Shown here: in pieces, positions 1 through 5,549 of the stretch
How positions within the stretch are numbered: the stretch's first letter is position 1
How the letters are laid out: each line of letters starts with the position of its first letter
NCBI GenBank assembly: GCA_017935805.1
Contig: JAGBGV010000206.1
Span: 1 to 8,772, forward strand
Length of the DNA: 8,772 bases
Direction: 5' to 3'
Source: Clostridia bacterium
GTDB taxonomy: Bacteria; Bacillota_A; Clostridia; Oscillospirales; CAG-272
The notes under the pieces: generated by a model
The model's database searches: none
Told to the model about the DNA's origin: nothing
Seen by the model: the letters and a program-made list of their open reading frames with translations, nothing else
Made by a program: the position numbers and the translations under genes

Positions 1-1
1 C

Positions 2-1240
2 ATGATGTATCCGCGGTTGAGATTACTTCATAAACTCTTGTCTCCTAACGGTGCAATTTTTATTAGCATCGATGATAGTGAGTATACAAACTTGAAGATC
101 ATTTGTGATGAAATATTTGGATCAGGAAATTTTGTTGAAACTCTTGTTTGGCAGAAAAGAACATCCCCTGATGCCAGAAAAGTCATTAGTAGCGGTCATG
201 AATACATAGTTATTTATACCAAGGATAGTACTTCCTCATTACCTATATTCAATTTGCTTTCCTTGGAAGGCAAGGATGCGGAAAAATTCAAAAATCCTGA
301 TAACGACCCACGTGGTCCGTGGGTTTCCTCAGATTTTACCGCCCAAGGATGGCGGCCTAATCAAATGTATGAAATTACAACGCCAAGTGGCTTGAAAATG
401 ACTCCTCCTGAAGGACGTTGTTGGCGACATCTTGAAGATGTTTATAAACAATTATTGTCTGAGGGACGCTTATGGTTTGGAAGCGATGGGAAAGGTGTCC
501 CAAGAAAAAAAACTTATTTAAACGAGAAAGAAGGAAAGGGTGTTTGGACTTGGTGGACAAATGAAGAAGTAGGTCATACCCAAGAAGCCACACAAGAATT
601 AGCTTCTATTTTGGGTAAAGCGATTTTTGACTATCCTAAGCCCATTCGCTTGATAAATAGAATCATACGCCTTGCCTCCGATCCTGGTGATATAATTTTG
701 GATTCGTTTGCAGGTTCGGGTACTACTGCCCACGCTCTTCTCAACTTGAATAAAGATGGCGGAGAACGAAATTTCATTCTTGTAGAAATGATGGACTACG
801 CTGACAGCATTACTGCTGAGCGCGTAAAGCGAGTTATCAACGGCTACGGCGAAGGTAAAAATGCAGTCAAAGGCACAGGCGGAGACTTTAGCTTTTACGA
901 CCTCGGCGACACATTGCTCCTTCCCGACGGTAACTTGAACGAAGATGTCGGTGAAGCAAAAATCCGTGATTATATTTGGTACACCGAAACGAAAGAGCCT
1001 ATGACGGATACTGTTTCCGCGGATGAGCCTTATTGTCTCGGTACGAGCCGTGACACCGCTTACTACTTCTACTACAAGAAGGACGAAATCACAACACTTG
1101 ATTATGATTTCCTCTCAACCGTAAAAACCAAGGCGGCAGGATATATCATTTACGCCGACCTTTGCACCATTTCCGACGAGGAACTGAAAAAGTGGAACAT
1201 AACATTTAAGAAAATTCCGAGAGATATAGCGAAGGTGTAA
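2..1240 (+). CDS. Type III (Mod-like) adenine-specific DNA methyltransferase, 5'-truncated by window edge
   Basis: Transfers a methyl group from S-adenosylmethionine to adenine in DNA; in Type III systems Mod also provides target recognition for the restriction complex. Seen: the fragment begins in the block that usually follows the DPPY catalytic motif (MMYPRLRLLHKLLSPNGAIF, then ISIDD, residues 1-25). The SAM-binding motif I is at residues 234-245 (DSFAGSGTTAHA). Catalytic block first and SAM motif later is the beta-class order. The variable stretch between, about 50-200, would be the target recognition region. The C-terminal domain (IWYTET 325-330; LGTSRDTAYY 346-355) resembles Mod subunits. 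The DPPY motif itself is absent, so the true start lies upstream; Mods of this type are usually about 600 residues, so roughly a third is missing. The frame is open from base 2. The next ORF starts 3 nt after the stop, suggesting an operon. No Res helicase/nuclease gene is seen. Confidence 0.9.
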   Translation: MMYPRLRLLHKLLSPNGAIFISIDDSEYTNLKIICDEIFGSGNFVETLVWQKRTSPDARKVISSGHEYIVIYTKDSTSSLPIFNLLSLEGKDAEKFKNPDNDPRGPWVSSDFTAQGWRPNQMYEITTPSGLKMTPPEGRCWRHLEDVYKQLLSEGRLWFGSDGKGVPRKKTYLNEKEGKGVWTWWTNEEVGHTQEATQELASILGKAIFDYPKPIRLINRIIRLASDPGDIILDSFAGSGTTAHALLNLNKDGGERNFILVEMMDYADSITAERVKRVINGYGEGKNAVKGTGGDFSFYDLGDTLLLPDGNLNEDVGEAKIRDYIWYTETKEPMTDTVSADEPYCLGTSRDTAYYFYYKKDEITTLDYDFLSTVKTKAAGYIIYADLCTISDEELKKWNITFKKIPRDIAKV

Positions 1241-1243
1241 TAT

Positions 1244-1795
1244 ATGATTGACAAAAAGTTTTTGAGCGAATTCAGGGGTGAAATCAATTTATCCGACTGG
1301 TGTTATTTCAAATATAAAAATAATAACAATCGCAATCAGTGGAAGTGTATTTGTTCGGCGATGGATTGGATTGAAGTGTCTGCCGAGTATATTTGTGCGC
1401 ATCCGCTGTCTTCCATCAAAAGCCACCAGAGCATTGAACTGTACTCTTATCTTTCCTGCGTTGACATTATTGTTGAGGCTATCGAACAACTTCACCGCGT
1501 GATATTCTCTACACGGAAGCAAGTGTTTGAAAACGAGTCTGACTGTTTTGGGGGTAATCAGTTCCATCAGAACGACAGAACGTATTTTAAAACTTTAAGA
1601 GCTTGTTTCGGGGCTCATCCGGTTAATTTGGACGATCCCGACGATATAGAAGCGAAACGTTTTGCATCATGGTCAGGCGGAGGATTTGGAACTAATAATT
1701 TTTCTGTAATCCTTTACAGTAATAAACCTAACGGACAATATATCACGTTAGGAATGAAATTTGCTCAAGTAGACCACTTTGTCGAAAAATATTAA
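1244..1795 (+). CDS. Unrecognised protein with HEPN-like R-x5-H motif, next to a Type III Mod
   Basis: 183 codons, beginning 3 nt after the methyltransferase stop, so probably co-transcribed and translationally coupled; no good ribosome binding site is visible before the ATG. I do not recognise the family with certainty. Seen: a helical middle (about 65-92, SYLSCVDIIVEAIEQLHRVI), then TLRACFGAHPVNL around 117-129, where R119 and H125 form an R-x5-H pattern as in HEPN-fold RNases. A Ser/Gly-rich stretch SWSGGGFGTNN follows at 142-152. HEPN proteins are common in toxin and phage-defence loci, which would suit the neighbour, but a single short motif is weak evidence. The frame continues for 52 sense codons after the TAA at 1793-1795, so this may be a 236-residue gene broken by a nonsense mutation (KY-stop-NHL, perhaps TTA to TAA). 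Confidence 0.6.
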   Translation: MIDKKFLSEFRGEINLSDWCYFKYKNNNNRNQWKCICSAMDWIEVSAEYICAHPLSSIKSHQSIELYSYLSCVDIIVEAIEQLHRVIFSTRKQVFENESDCFGGNQFHQNDRTYFKTLRACFGAHPVNLDDPDDIEAKRFASWSGGGFGTNNFSVILYSNKPNGQYITLGMKFAQVDHFVEKY

Positions 1796-1954
1796 AACCA
1801 TTTAATTGCTTTAAAACAAGAATTGCACTTACAGGATGAAAAATTCCGAAAGAAAAAGGCAAAAAACAAAATTGAGCGTTGCAACGACCCTGTTGAGCAA
1901 TTAAAAATCTTAAAAAAAGAGAGTAGTGAACGGCTAAATAACGATTATCTATAA
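1796..1954 (+). pseudogene. In-frame 3' extension of the HEPN-like ORF after a premature TAA
   Basis: Directly after the stop at 1793-1795, and in the same frame, 52 sense codons follow before TAA at 1952-1954. The peptide is strongly charged and helix-like (KQELHLQDEKFRKKKAKNK, later EQLKILKKESSERLNNDYL). It looks like a natural C-terminal helix and not random read-through. There is no ATG or ribosome binding site at its beginning, so it is unlikely to be a separate gene. Best reading: the distal end of the preceding gene, separated by one nonsense change or a sequencing error; stop-codon read-through is possible but not supported by anything seen. Its end coincides with the junction to the leftward operon. 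Confidence 0.5.
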
Positions 1955-2045
1955 TGTGTTTTCTGTTTTCGGCGGTCAGCAAATCCTTTTTTGCGATACC
2001 GCGCAACAGTTTCTTGGCAGCTCTTAAATATTCCTCGTGAAGCAT
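1955..2045 (-). pseudogene. Truncated third gene of the repressor operon, cut at the cassette junction
   Basis: On the minus strand an ATG at 2045-2043 is preceded by AAGGAGG (about 2059-2053) at good spacing, only 17 nt after the stop of the DUF6076-like gene, so a third operon gene clearly starts here. Its first codons look genuine (MLHEEYLRAAKKLLRG, then LLTAENRKHII), a short amphipathic helical sequence. From about 1955 downward, however, the frame runs antisense through the HEPN-like ORF and its extension, formally to 1743, with unconvincing Cys/Phe-rich composition. I infer that the original 3' part was lost when the methyltransferase cassette was joined. An upstream ATG at 2063 exists, but the ribosome binding site favours 2045. 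Function unknown. Confidence 0.55.
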
Positions 2046-2062
2046 TTGCCGACCTCCTTTCA

Positions 2063-3208
2063 TCAGGCGTTTTTATAAATGTTCTCCAGTACCATATCAA
2101 TCGGGTACTGCTTCTGTGCATAGGCGGGATCCCCCAAGGCACGTTCATAACAATTCTTTGCATATGCCTTGGCGCGGTCACAGGTATCTGCATCGTATTT
2201 GCCTCGGCTCTTGTCCTTGCGAATGGAATTATCCCTCTGCTTATAGAGAATATAGATGGGATTGTCTGTTTTCGATTGTTTATTTGCTCTCGTATGCTCG
2301 GTGGCGGTTTTGTGGTGCTTGGAAAGTACGGAGCATGGATAGCGGTTGCCCGGCGCAACCGTCTGACAGTAAAGCTGACGGTGAGCGGTGGTCATGAGGA
2401 AATACCGTCCGCAATAGCCGCACTTCCAAAGATAATGACCGCACGCCAGACCTTCGAAAAGATCCGCCACAAAGAAATCCATCATGCGTCCGTAGTATAC
2501 ACGTCGCTTGATTTCAAGCTCACCGTCCGCGTTATCCACGATGACAGGAGCAACGGTTGCTCTCGGACGAAGGCTGACGCCCTCTACCATACGTAAGGGA
2601 TTCGAGCGTTTTAGTTCTTCCGCCATCCTCTCGTCGCTGAAAAACGCAGCCGCCATATTGGCAAGTTCGGACGGTCGTCGGCAGTTATTCTCCACGGCAT
2701 AGTGGGTAAAGTTCAAAGCCAGCGTGCCGAAGTTGGCGGTGTCAAGACAGAGATAGATATACACGCTCATCAACGCATCGGTCATACGGAACAGCTTTCC
2801 CGTTCGCTCTTCCGCTTCATGTGTGGCAAACATCTGCTCATAGTCAGCCAGTCGTTCATCGGAGAACACCTCGGATACTACGGTGCGAGAGTCGGCAACG
2901 TTGAAATAGCAAAACGGAGCTACGTTCTTTACGGTATCAAGAATAGAAAATATCCGTTCCCGTATCTCGCGATAAAGCGGTACGCTGTAATCCTCCTGCA
3001 AGGTACGGTTGTATTTGAAATACAAATCCGCGCCGAGCTTCACAAGCTCCGTGACAAAATACTTATCAAGAGAACATACGTCGAGAACGGTCTGTCCCTT
3101 TTCAAAGGTTCTCTCGCCCAGCGTGAAGGTGCTGTCGGCGCTGTCGATGCAGAAATAATCGAAATTACAAATGCCACTTTTTCCAAATTCAATCAGCGTT
3201 CTGTTCAT
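2063..3208 (-). CDS. DUF6076-like protein with four-cysteine zinc motif
   Basis: A 381-residue protein of unknown function, second gene of the leftward operon. Its ATG lies 1 nt after the stop of the LexA-like gene, with only a weak AAAGGAT upstream, implying translational coupling. Residues 1-250 are mostly helical without a recognised catalytic motif. The C-terminal part holds WKCGYCGRYF (261-270) followed by C281 and C292, a C-x2-C-x14-C-x10-C arrangement typical of a structural zinc site, within a segment resembling DUF6076 proteins of Clostridia (CGYCGRYF ... YC ... APG ... C). The tail 300-345 is basic, suggesting nucleic-acid contact. The constant pairing with a repressor hints at a regulatory or element-maintenance role, but that is inference. 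The family assignment comes from recalled pattern only. Confidence 0.75.
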   Translation of the reverse strand: MNRTLIEFGKSGICNFDYFCIDSADSTFTLGERTFEKGQTVLDVCSLDKYFVTELVKLGADLYFKYNRTLQEDYSVPLYREIRERIFSILDTVKNVAPFCYFNVADSRTVVSEVFSDERLADYEQMFATHEAEERTGKLFRMTDALMSVYIYLCLDTANFGTLALNFTHYAVENNCRRPSELANMAAAFFSDERMAEELKRSNPLRMVEGVSLRPRATVAPVIVDNADGELEIKRRVYYGRMMDFFVADLFEGLACGHYLWKCGYCGRYFLMTTAHRQLYCQTVAPGNRYPCSVLSKHHKTATEHTRANKQSKTDNPIYILYKQRDNSIRKDKSRGKYDADTCDRAKAYAKNCYERALGDPAYAQKQYPIDMVLENIYKNA

Positions 3209-3209
3209 A

Positions 3210-3818
3210 TCAGATGCCCTGCATATCCTTCAAAAGATATACCAGCACGCCCATAATACGCACCTCGTCTCTGACGATGGGTGCATACTTTTCGTTTTCC
3301 GCAAGGAGAACGATTTTTTTATTTTTGCGGTCAACGGTATATCTTTTCAACGTTGCACTATCGTCGTCCACGAGAGCCGCGACCACCTGTCCCTCGTCAG
3401 CATAATTCTGCTGACGAATCACCACAAGGTCTCCGTCGTCAATGCCGATATCGATCATGGAATCGCCCTTGGCTTTCAACACAAAGAACCTTCCTTGCTC
3501 CACAAGAGAGGACGGCAGCGAGATGCTGTCGCCGTATTCCTGCTCCGCATATACGGGCTCACCGCATGCGATCTGACCGGAGATATCCACGCTCTCTCTT
3601 GACTGTACCGCTTCAATACGAGGGGTAAGGATGTGCCTTCCGTCATAGGAAAGCTCTCCCGACTCAGTCATACGGTGCAGGTATTTGTGAACCACGCCGT
3701 CACTCATGCGCAAGCTCTTTGCGATGGTAGAAATCGTAGGAGTATAGCCATTGTCGGCGTAGTAACCGTCCACGAAATCAATGATCCTTCCCTTAGTTTC
3801 CTCACTTAAATATCTCAT
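3210..3818 (-). CDS. LexA-like self-cleaving repressor (S24 peptidase)
   Basis: A 202-residue transcriptional repressor with a LexA-type plan. Residues 1-70 form the N-terminal winged helix-turn-helix (TPTISTIAKSLRMSDGVVHK, 26-45). A linker carries the self-cleavage site IACGEP at 83-88, with the scissile bond expected between C85 and G86. The S24 peptidase domain has GDSM with nucleophile S120 and general base K158 (SATLKRY). LexA normally cleaves Ala-Gly; Cys-Gly is what UmuD uses. All catalytic residues are present, so DNA-damage (RecA)-triggered autocleavage is plausible. A minus-strand GGAGG lies 4 nt before the ATG. It is the first gene of the leftward operon, reading away from the RepA-like gene, the usual position for the master repressor of a mobile element. 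No canonical Gram-positive SOS box (GAAC-4-GTTC) is seen upstream, so it probably reads the repeated TGTCAC sites and is not the host LexA. Confidence 0.88.
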   Translation of the reverse strand: MRYLSEETKGRIIDFVDGYYADNGYTPTISTIAKSLRMSDGVVHKYLHRMTESGELSYDGRHILTPRIEAVQSRESVDISGQIACGEPVYAEQEYGDSISLPSSLVEQGRFFVLKAKGDSMIDIGIDDGDLVVIRQQNYADEGQVVAALVDDDSATLKRYTVDRKNKKIVLLAENEKYAPIVRDEVRIMGVLVYLLKDMQGI

Positions 3819-3862
3819 TTTGCCTCCGTTTTGCTCTAACGAGAATTTATATTCACGATAGA

Positions 3863-3891
3863 ATTATATCATACTTTCTGCATTTTGTCAA
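3863..3891 (-). promoter_or_regulatory. Consensus sigma-A promoter for the leftward repressor operon
   Basis: Read on the minus strand: -35 TTGACA at 3891-3886, a 17-nt spacer, and -10 TATAAT at 3868-3863. Both hexamers match consensus at all six positions. Transcription would begin near 3856, giving a leader of about 38 nt before the repressor ATG at 3818. The first TGTCAC half-site (3898-3903) lies just upstream of the -35, so the repressor or a partner could autoregulate here. Confidence 0.85.
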
Positions 3892-3894
3892 TCG

Positions 3895-3967
3895 GTCTGT
3901 CACAACTTTTTCGAGAAACGGTTTTTGTCTGTCACAGTATTTTCTTGATTTTTCAAAAGCGGTGACA
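3895..3967. repeat. Three TGTCAC operator-like half-sites at exact 32-bp spacing
   Basis: TGTCAC occurs at 3898-3903 and 3930-3935 (inside a perfect 10-bp direct repeat GTCTGTCACA at 3895-3904 and 3927-3936), and its complement GTGACA at 3962-3967. The step is 32 bp each time, about three DNA turns, so all three present the same helix face. A small dyad TTTC-GA-GAAA (3909-3918) sits between the first two. The location between divergent transcription units suggests operators for the LexA-like repressor; iteron-like binding by the RepA-like protein is an alternative. The function is inferred. Confidence 0.6.
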
Positions 3968-3973
3968 TTTATT
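3945..3973 (+). promoter_or_regulatory. Possible rightward promoter of the replication/mobilization operon
   Basis: TTGATT at 3945-3950 and TTTATT at 3968-3973 are separated by 17 nt, each matching four of six consensus positions. The third half-site GTGACA (3962-3967) fills the end of the spacer and touches the -10, so a protein bound there would block polymerase. A weak promoter is expected if this operon is normally silent, but the call is uncertain and another start site in 3905-4005 is possible. Confidence 0.35.
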
Positions 3974-4003
3974 AAGTGAGCGGATGTGAGAGCTCCGCTT
4001 AAT
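3971..4003 (+). promoter_or_regulatory. Imperfect hairpin in the leader of the RepA-like gene
   Basis: ATTAA (3971-3975) pairs with TTAAT (3999-4003), and GCGGA (3980-3984) with TCCGC (3994-3998). The left arm has a 4-nt bulge GTGA and the loop is 9 nt. It ends 7 nt before the ribosome binding site AAAGGAGG (4011-4018) of the gene starting at 4026. It lacks a U-tract, so it is not an ordinary terminator; it might be an RNA or DNA regulatory element, or a chance dyad. Confidence 0.3.
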
Positions 4004-4025
4004 ATTGCAGAAAGGAGGATAAGAC

Positions 4026-5105
4026 ATGAATGCTTTTCCTCATAAGCTCACCGTGATAGACGGTGAAACTCTCATGGACAAAAGACTTCCGCCAACGAGG
4101 TTTTGCGTTGACACTCTGTTGCCGCAGGGATTATGTATCCTCGGCGGCTCCCCAAAGGTTGGCAAATCGTGGTTCGTGCTTGATCTGTGCATTCACGTTG
4201 CACGCGGAGATGCTCTATGGAATCTTGCGGTCACGCAAGGAGAAGCCTTGTATCTCTGCCTCGAAGATCCTGAGCGACGGATACAGGAACGGCTCAATAC
4301 GCTCACGGATGACGTGCCATCCGGAATGTATTTCGCTACGGGCTGTACCTCAATCGAAAGCGGTGTGTGCGATTGGATCAGGGATTTCAAGCGAGAGCAT
4401 CCCGGTATCGTCTTGGTCGCTATCGATACCTTTCAGCTCATCCGCACACCCACGGGTGACGTTTCCTACGGCAACGATTACGTGGAGCTTCAGCCTCTGC
4501 GCACCTTGGCAGACGAGCTTGGGGTAACGCTTCTGCTGGTTCATCACCTACGGAAGATGGGAGATAAGGATCCCATCAACAAGCTCACAGGCAGTACGGG
4601 TATCGCCGGCGCGGTGGATGCCATCTTCATCTTGGAGAAGAACGAGCGCGTGGAAAACAATGCCACCCTGTATGCTTCGGGGCGTGACATCCGTGACCGC
4701 AAGATCAATTTGGAAATGAACGCCGTTACCTGTGCGTGGGAACTGATTACCGACAGTTTGAAAAATCCCGAGATCGTCATGCCCGATGAACTGATTGCGC
4801 TGTATCACTTCATCAGGGATGCAACGGAGTTCATCGGGAGCAACACCGAGCTGACGGAACGCATCGGCAAGGAGCTTTCTCCGAAAGGGCTGAAGCAGAT
4901 GATGAACCGATGGCGATTTCAGCTGGAAGCACTTGGGGTGTACTTCCAGAGCAAACGGAGCAACGGTCAGAAATACGTGGTGGTCAAATACCTGCCCGAC
5001 CTACCTCGCGGTGACTCAAGTGCCTCAAGTGACTCTCTTTCTTCTGTCCTCGAAGAATCCGTCCCTTTCGTCCCTTGCGTTCTTGAGAAAGAAGGTGAGA
5101 TATGA
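4026..5105 (+). CDS. RepA-like RecA-fold ATPase (AAA_25 type), putative replicative helicase
   Basis: A 359-residue P-loop ATPase of the kind related to RSF1010 RepA and often carried by Firmicutes mobile elements, probably a hexameric helicase that unwinds the element's origin. Seen: Walker A GSPKVGKS at 41-48, a catalytic acidic pair near LCLED (77-81), Walker B IVLVAID at 128-134, and a sensor-like LLLVHHLRK at 169-177 followed by TGSTGIAGAVD (188-198), all as in this family. A basic helical segment at about 287-314 looks like a winged-helix DNA-binding tail, and the last ~35 residues are Ser/Glu-rich and probably disordered. Its ribosome binding site AAAGGAGG (4011-4018) sits 7 nt before the ATG. 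It leads the rightward operon with mobC and the relaxase. No primase or separate initiator gene is visible, so self-replication is possible but unproven; an accessory role in transfer is the alternative. Confidence 0.85.
   Translation: MNAFPHKLTVIDGETLMDKRLPPTRFCVDTLLPQGLCILGGSPKVGKSWFVLDLCIHVARGDALWNLAVTQGEALYLCLEDPERRIQERLNTLTDDVPSGMYFATGCTSIESGVCDWIRDFKREHPGIVLVAIDTFQLIRTPTGDVSYGNDYVELQPLRTLADELGVTLLLVHHLRKMGDKDPINKLTGSTGIAGAVDAIFILEKNERVENNATLYASGRDIRDRKINLEMNAVTCAWELITDSLKNPEIVMPDELIALYHFIRDATEFIGSNTELTERIGKELSPKGLKQMMNRWRFQLEALGVYFQSKRSNGQKYVVVKYLPDLPRGDSSASSDSLSSVLEESVPFVPCVLEKEGEI
5011..5037 (+). repeat. Three tandem 9-bp units inside the end of the RepA-like gene
   Basis: GTGACTCAA, GTGCCTCAA and GTGACTCTC lie head to tail. 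In frame they encode part of the Ser-rich tail (about residues 329-336, DSSASSDS). The 9-bp period keeps the frame, so copy number can change by slippage without damaging the protein. Confidence 0.6.
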
Positions 5106-5228
5106 CGGCTTTCCACTTTTACACGGCTTTAGCCGTGGCGAAGCAGAGCGCATGGCTATCCGCCAAACGCAAAAACGCGGGAGACCCGCAACCCCTTCAA
5201 AATTTTACGTGTCAGAAAGGAGAATCAT
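5106..5228 (+). other. Candidate origin of transfer (oriT) upstream of mobC
   Basis: The 123-bp segment between the RepA-like gene and mobC holds two hairpins. One is 5122-5137, a perfect 7-bp stem CACGGCT/AGCCGTG with a TT loop. The other is 5177-5189, GCGGG/CCCGC with an AGA loop, followed by an A/T-rich stretch (5198-5207). Placement directly before mobC and the relaxase, secondary structure, and apparent DNA-level conservation are typical of oriT regions. The nic site cannot be assigned; TATCCGCC (5157-5164) faintly resembles the RP4-type ATCCTG nic core. A transcription terminator is a weaker alternative, since neither stem is followed by a proper T-run. Confidence 0.5.
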
Positions 5229-5240
5229 TTGAGAACACGT
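5207..5240 (+). promoter_or_regulatory. mobC ribosome binding site inside a 6-bp inverted repeat
   Basis: AAAGGAG (5216-5222) lies 6 nt before TTG at 5229, which decides the mobC start because no ATG or GTG fits. The arms ACGTGT (5207-5212) and ACACGT (5235-5240) are complementary and enclose both the ribosome binding site and the TTG in a 22-nt loop. This could limit mobC translation or be a binding site for MobC itself; both are inferences. Confidence 0.4.
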
Positions 5241-5549
5241 GACGTTTCTATTCCTTTTCGAGTGACAGAAAAGGAGCTTCAAGAGATCGATAAACGGGCG
5301 GAGAAAGCGAAACTCGACCGCACAAATTATCTGATCACCTGCGCCCTAAACAAAAAGATTACCGTGCTGGAAGACCTCAAGCCTCTGCTTTCCGAGCTCA
5401 AGCGCATCGGAAACAATCTCAATCAGCTCACAAAGCTATCGAACATGGGGCAGATAAAAACGGTCGATCTGTATGAAACGAGGGCGGCGATGGACGCTCT
5501 CTACAGCGAAATCTTTCGGATCGCGCGGACAAAGGACGGTGATAGCTGA
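5229..5549 (+). CDS. mobC: MobC-family relaxosome accessory protein
   Basis: A 106-residue mobilization protein that binds oriT and helps the relaxase melt and nick DNA. Residues about 5-45 fit a ribbon-helix-helix fold: a beta strand VSIPFRVTEKE followed by two helices with AKLDRTNYLITCAL. The MobC signature RIGNNLNQLTKLSN lies at 59-72, and a C-terminal helix follows (84-101). The length is normal for the family. The start is TTG, chosen because AAAGGAG stands 6 nt upstream and the N-terminus then begins right at the expected strand. Its stop overlaps the relaxase ATG by one base (TGATG), so the two are translationally coupled. The candidate oriT lies just upstream, as usual for mobC. Confidence 0.87.
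   Translation: MRTRDVSIPFRVTEKELQEIDKRAEKAKLDRTNYLITCALNKKITVLEDLKPLLSELKRIGNNLNQLTKLSNMGQIKTVDLYETRAAMDALYSEIFRIARTKDGDS

Larger units (their letters stand above)
5102..5242 (+). other. 46-codon ORF across the candidate oriT; may not be translated
   Basis: An ATG at 5102 overlaps the stop of the RepA-like gene (ATGA) and the frame runs to TGA at 5240-5242, overlapping the start of mobC. The peptide contains TALAVAKQSAWLSAKRKNAG and ends near QNFTCQKGESFENT. I recall near-identical short predicted peptides from many gut Firmicutes genomes. Another frame across the same DNA (GFSRGEAERMAIRQTQKRGR) is also familiar. Conservation in more than one frame points to conserved DNA and not to a protein, so this is recorded as an ORF but not called a gene. 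Confidence 0.3.

Noticed and set aside
1289..1567. 92-codon minus-strand ORF
   Set aside because: Antisense of the HEPN-like ORF, no start signal or neighbour support.
1991..2596. 201-codon plus-strand ORF with hydrophobic stretches
   Set aside because: Apparent membrane segments arise from antisense of the DUF6076-like gene; no ribosome binding site.
2702..3256. 184-codon plus-strand ORF
   Set aside because: Shadow of the DUF6076-like gene and end of the LexA-like gene; no start signal.
5122..5137. Rho-independent terminator after the RepA-like gene
   Set aside because: Perfect stem but no T-run after it; more consistent with oriT structure.
4933..5232. 99-codon plus-strand ORF overlapping the RepA-like end
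   Set aside because: Starts inside a good gene and then runs through the candidate oriT; its familiarity is better explained by DNA conservation.
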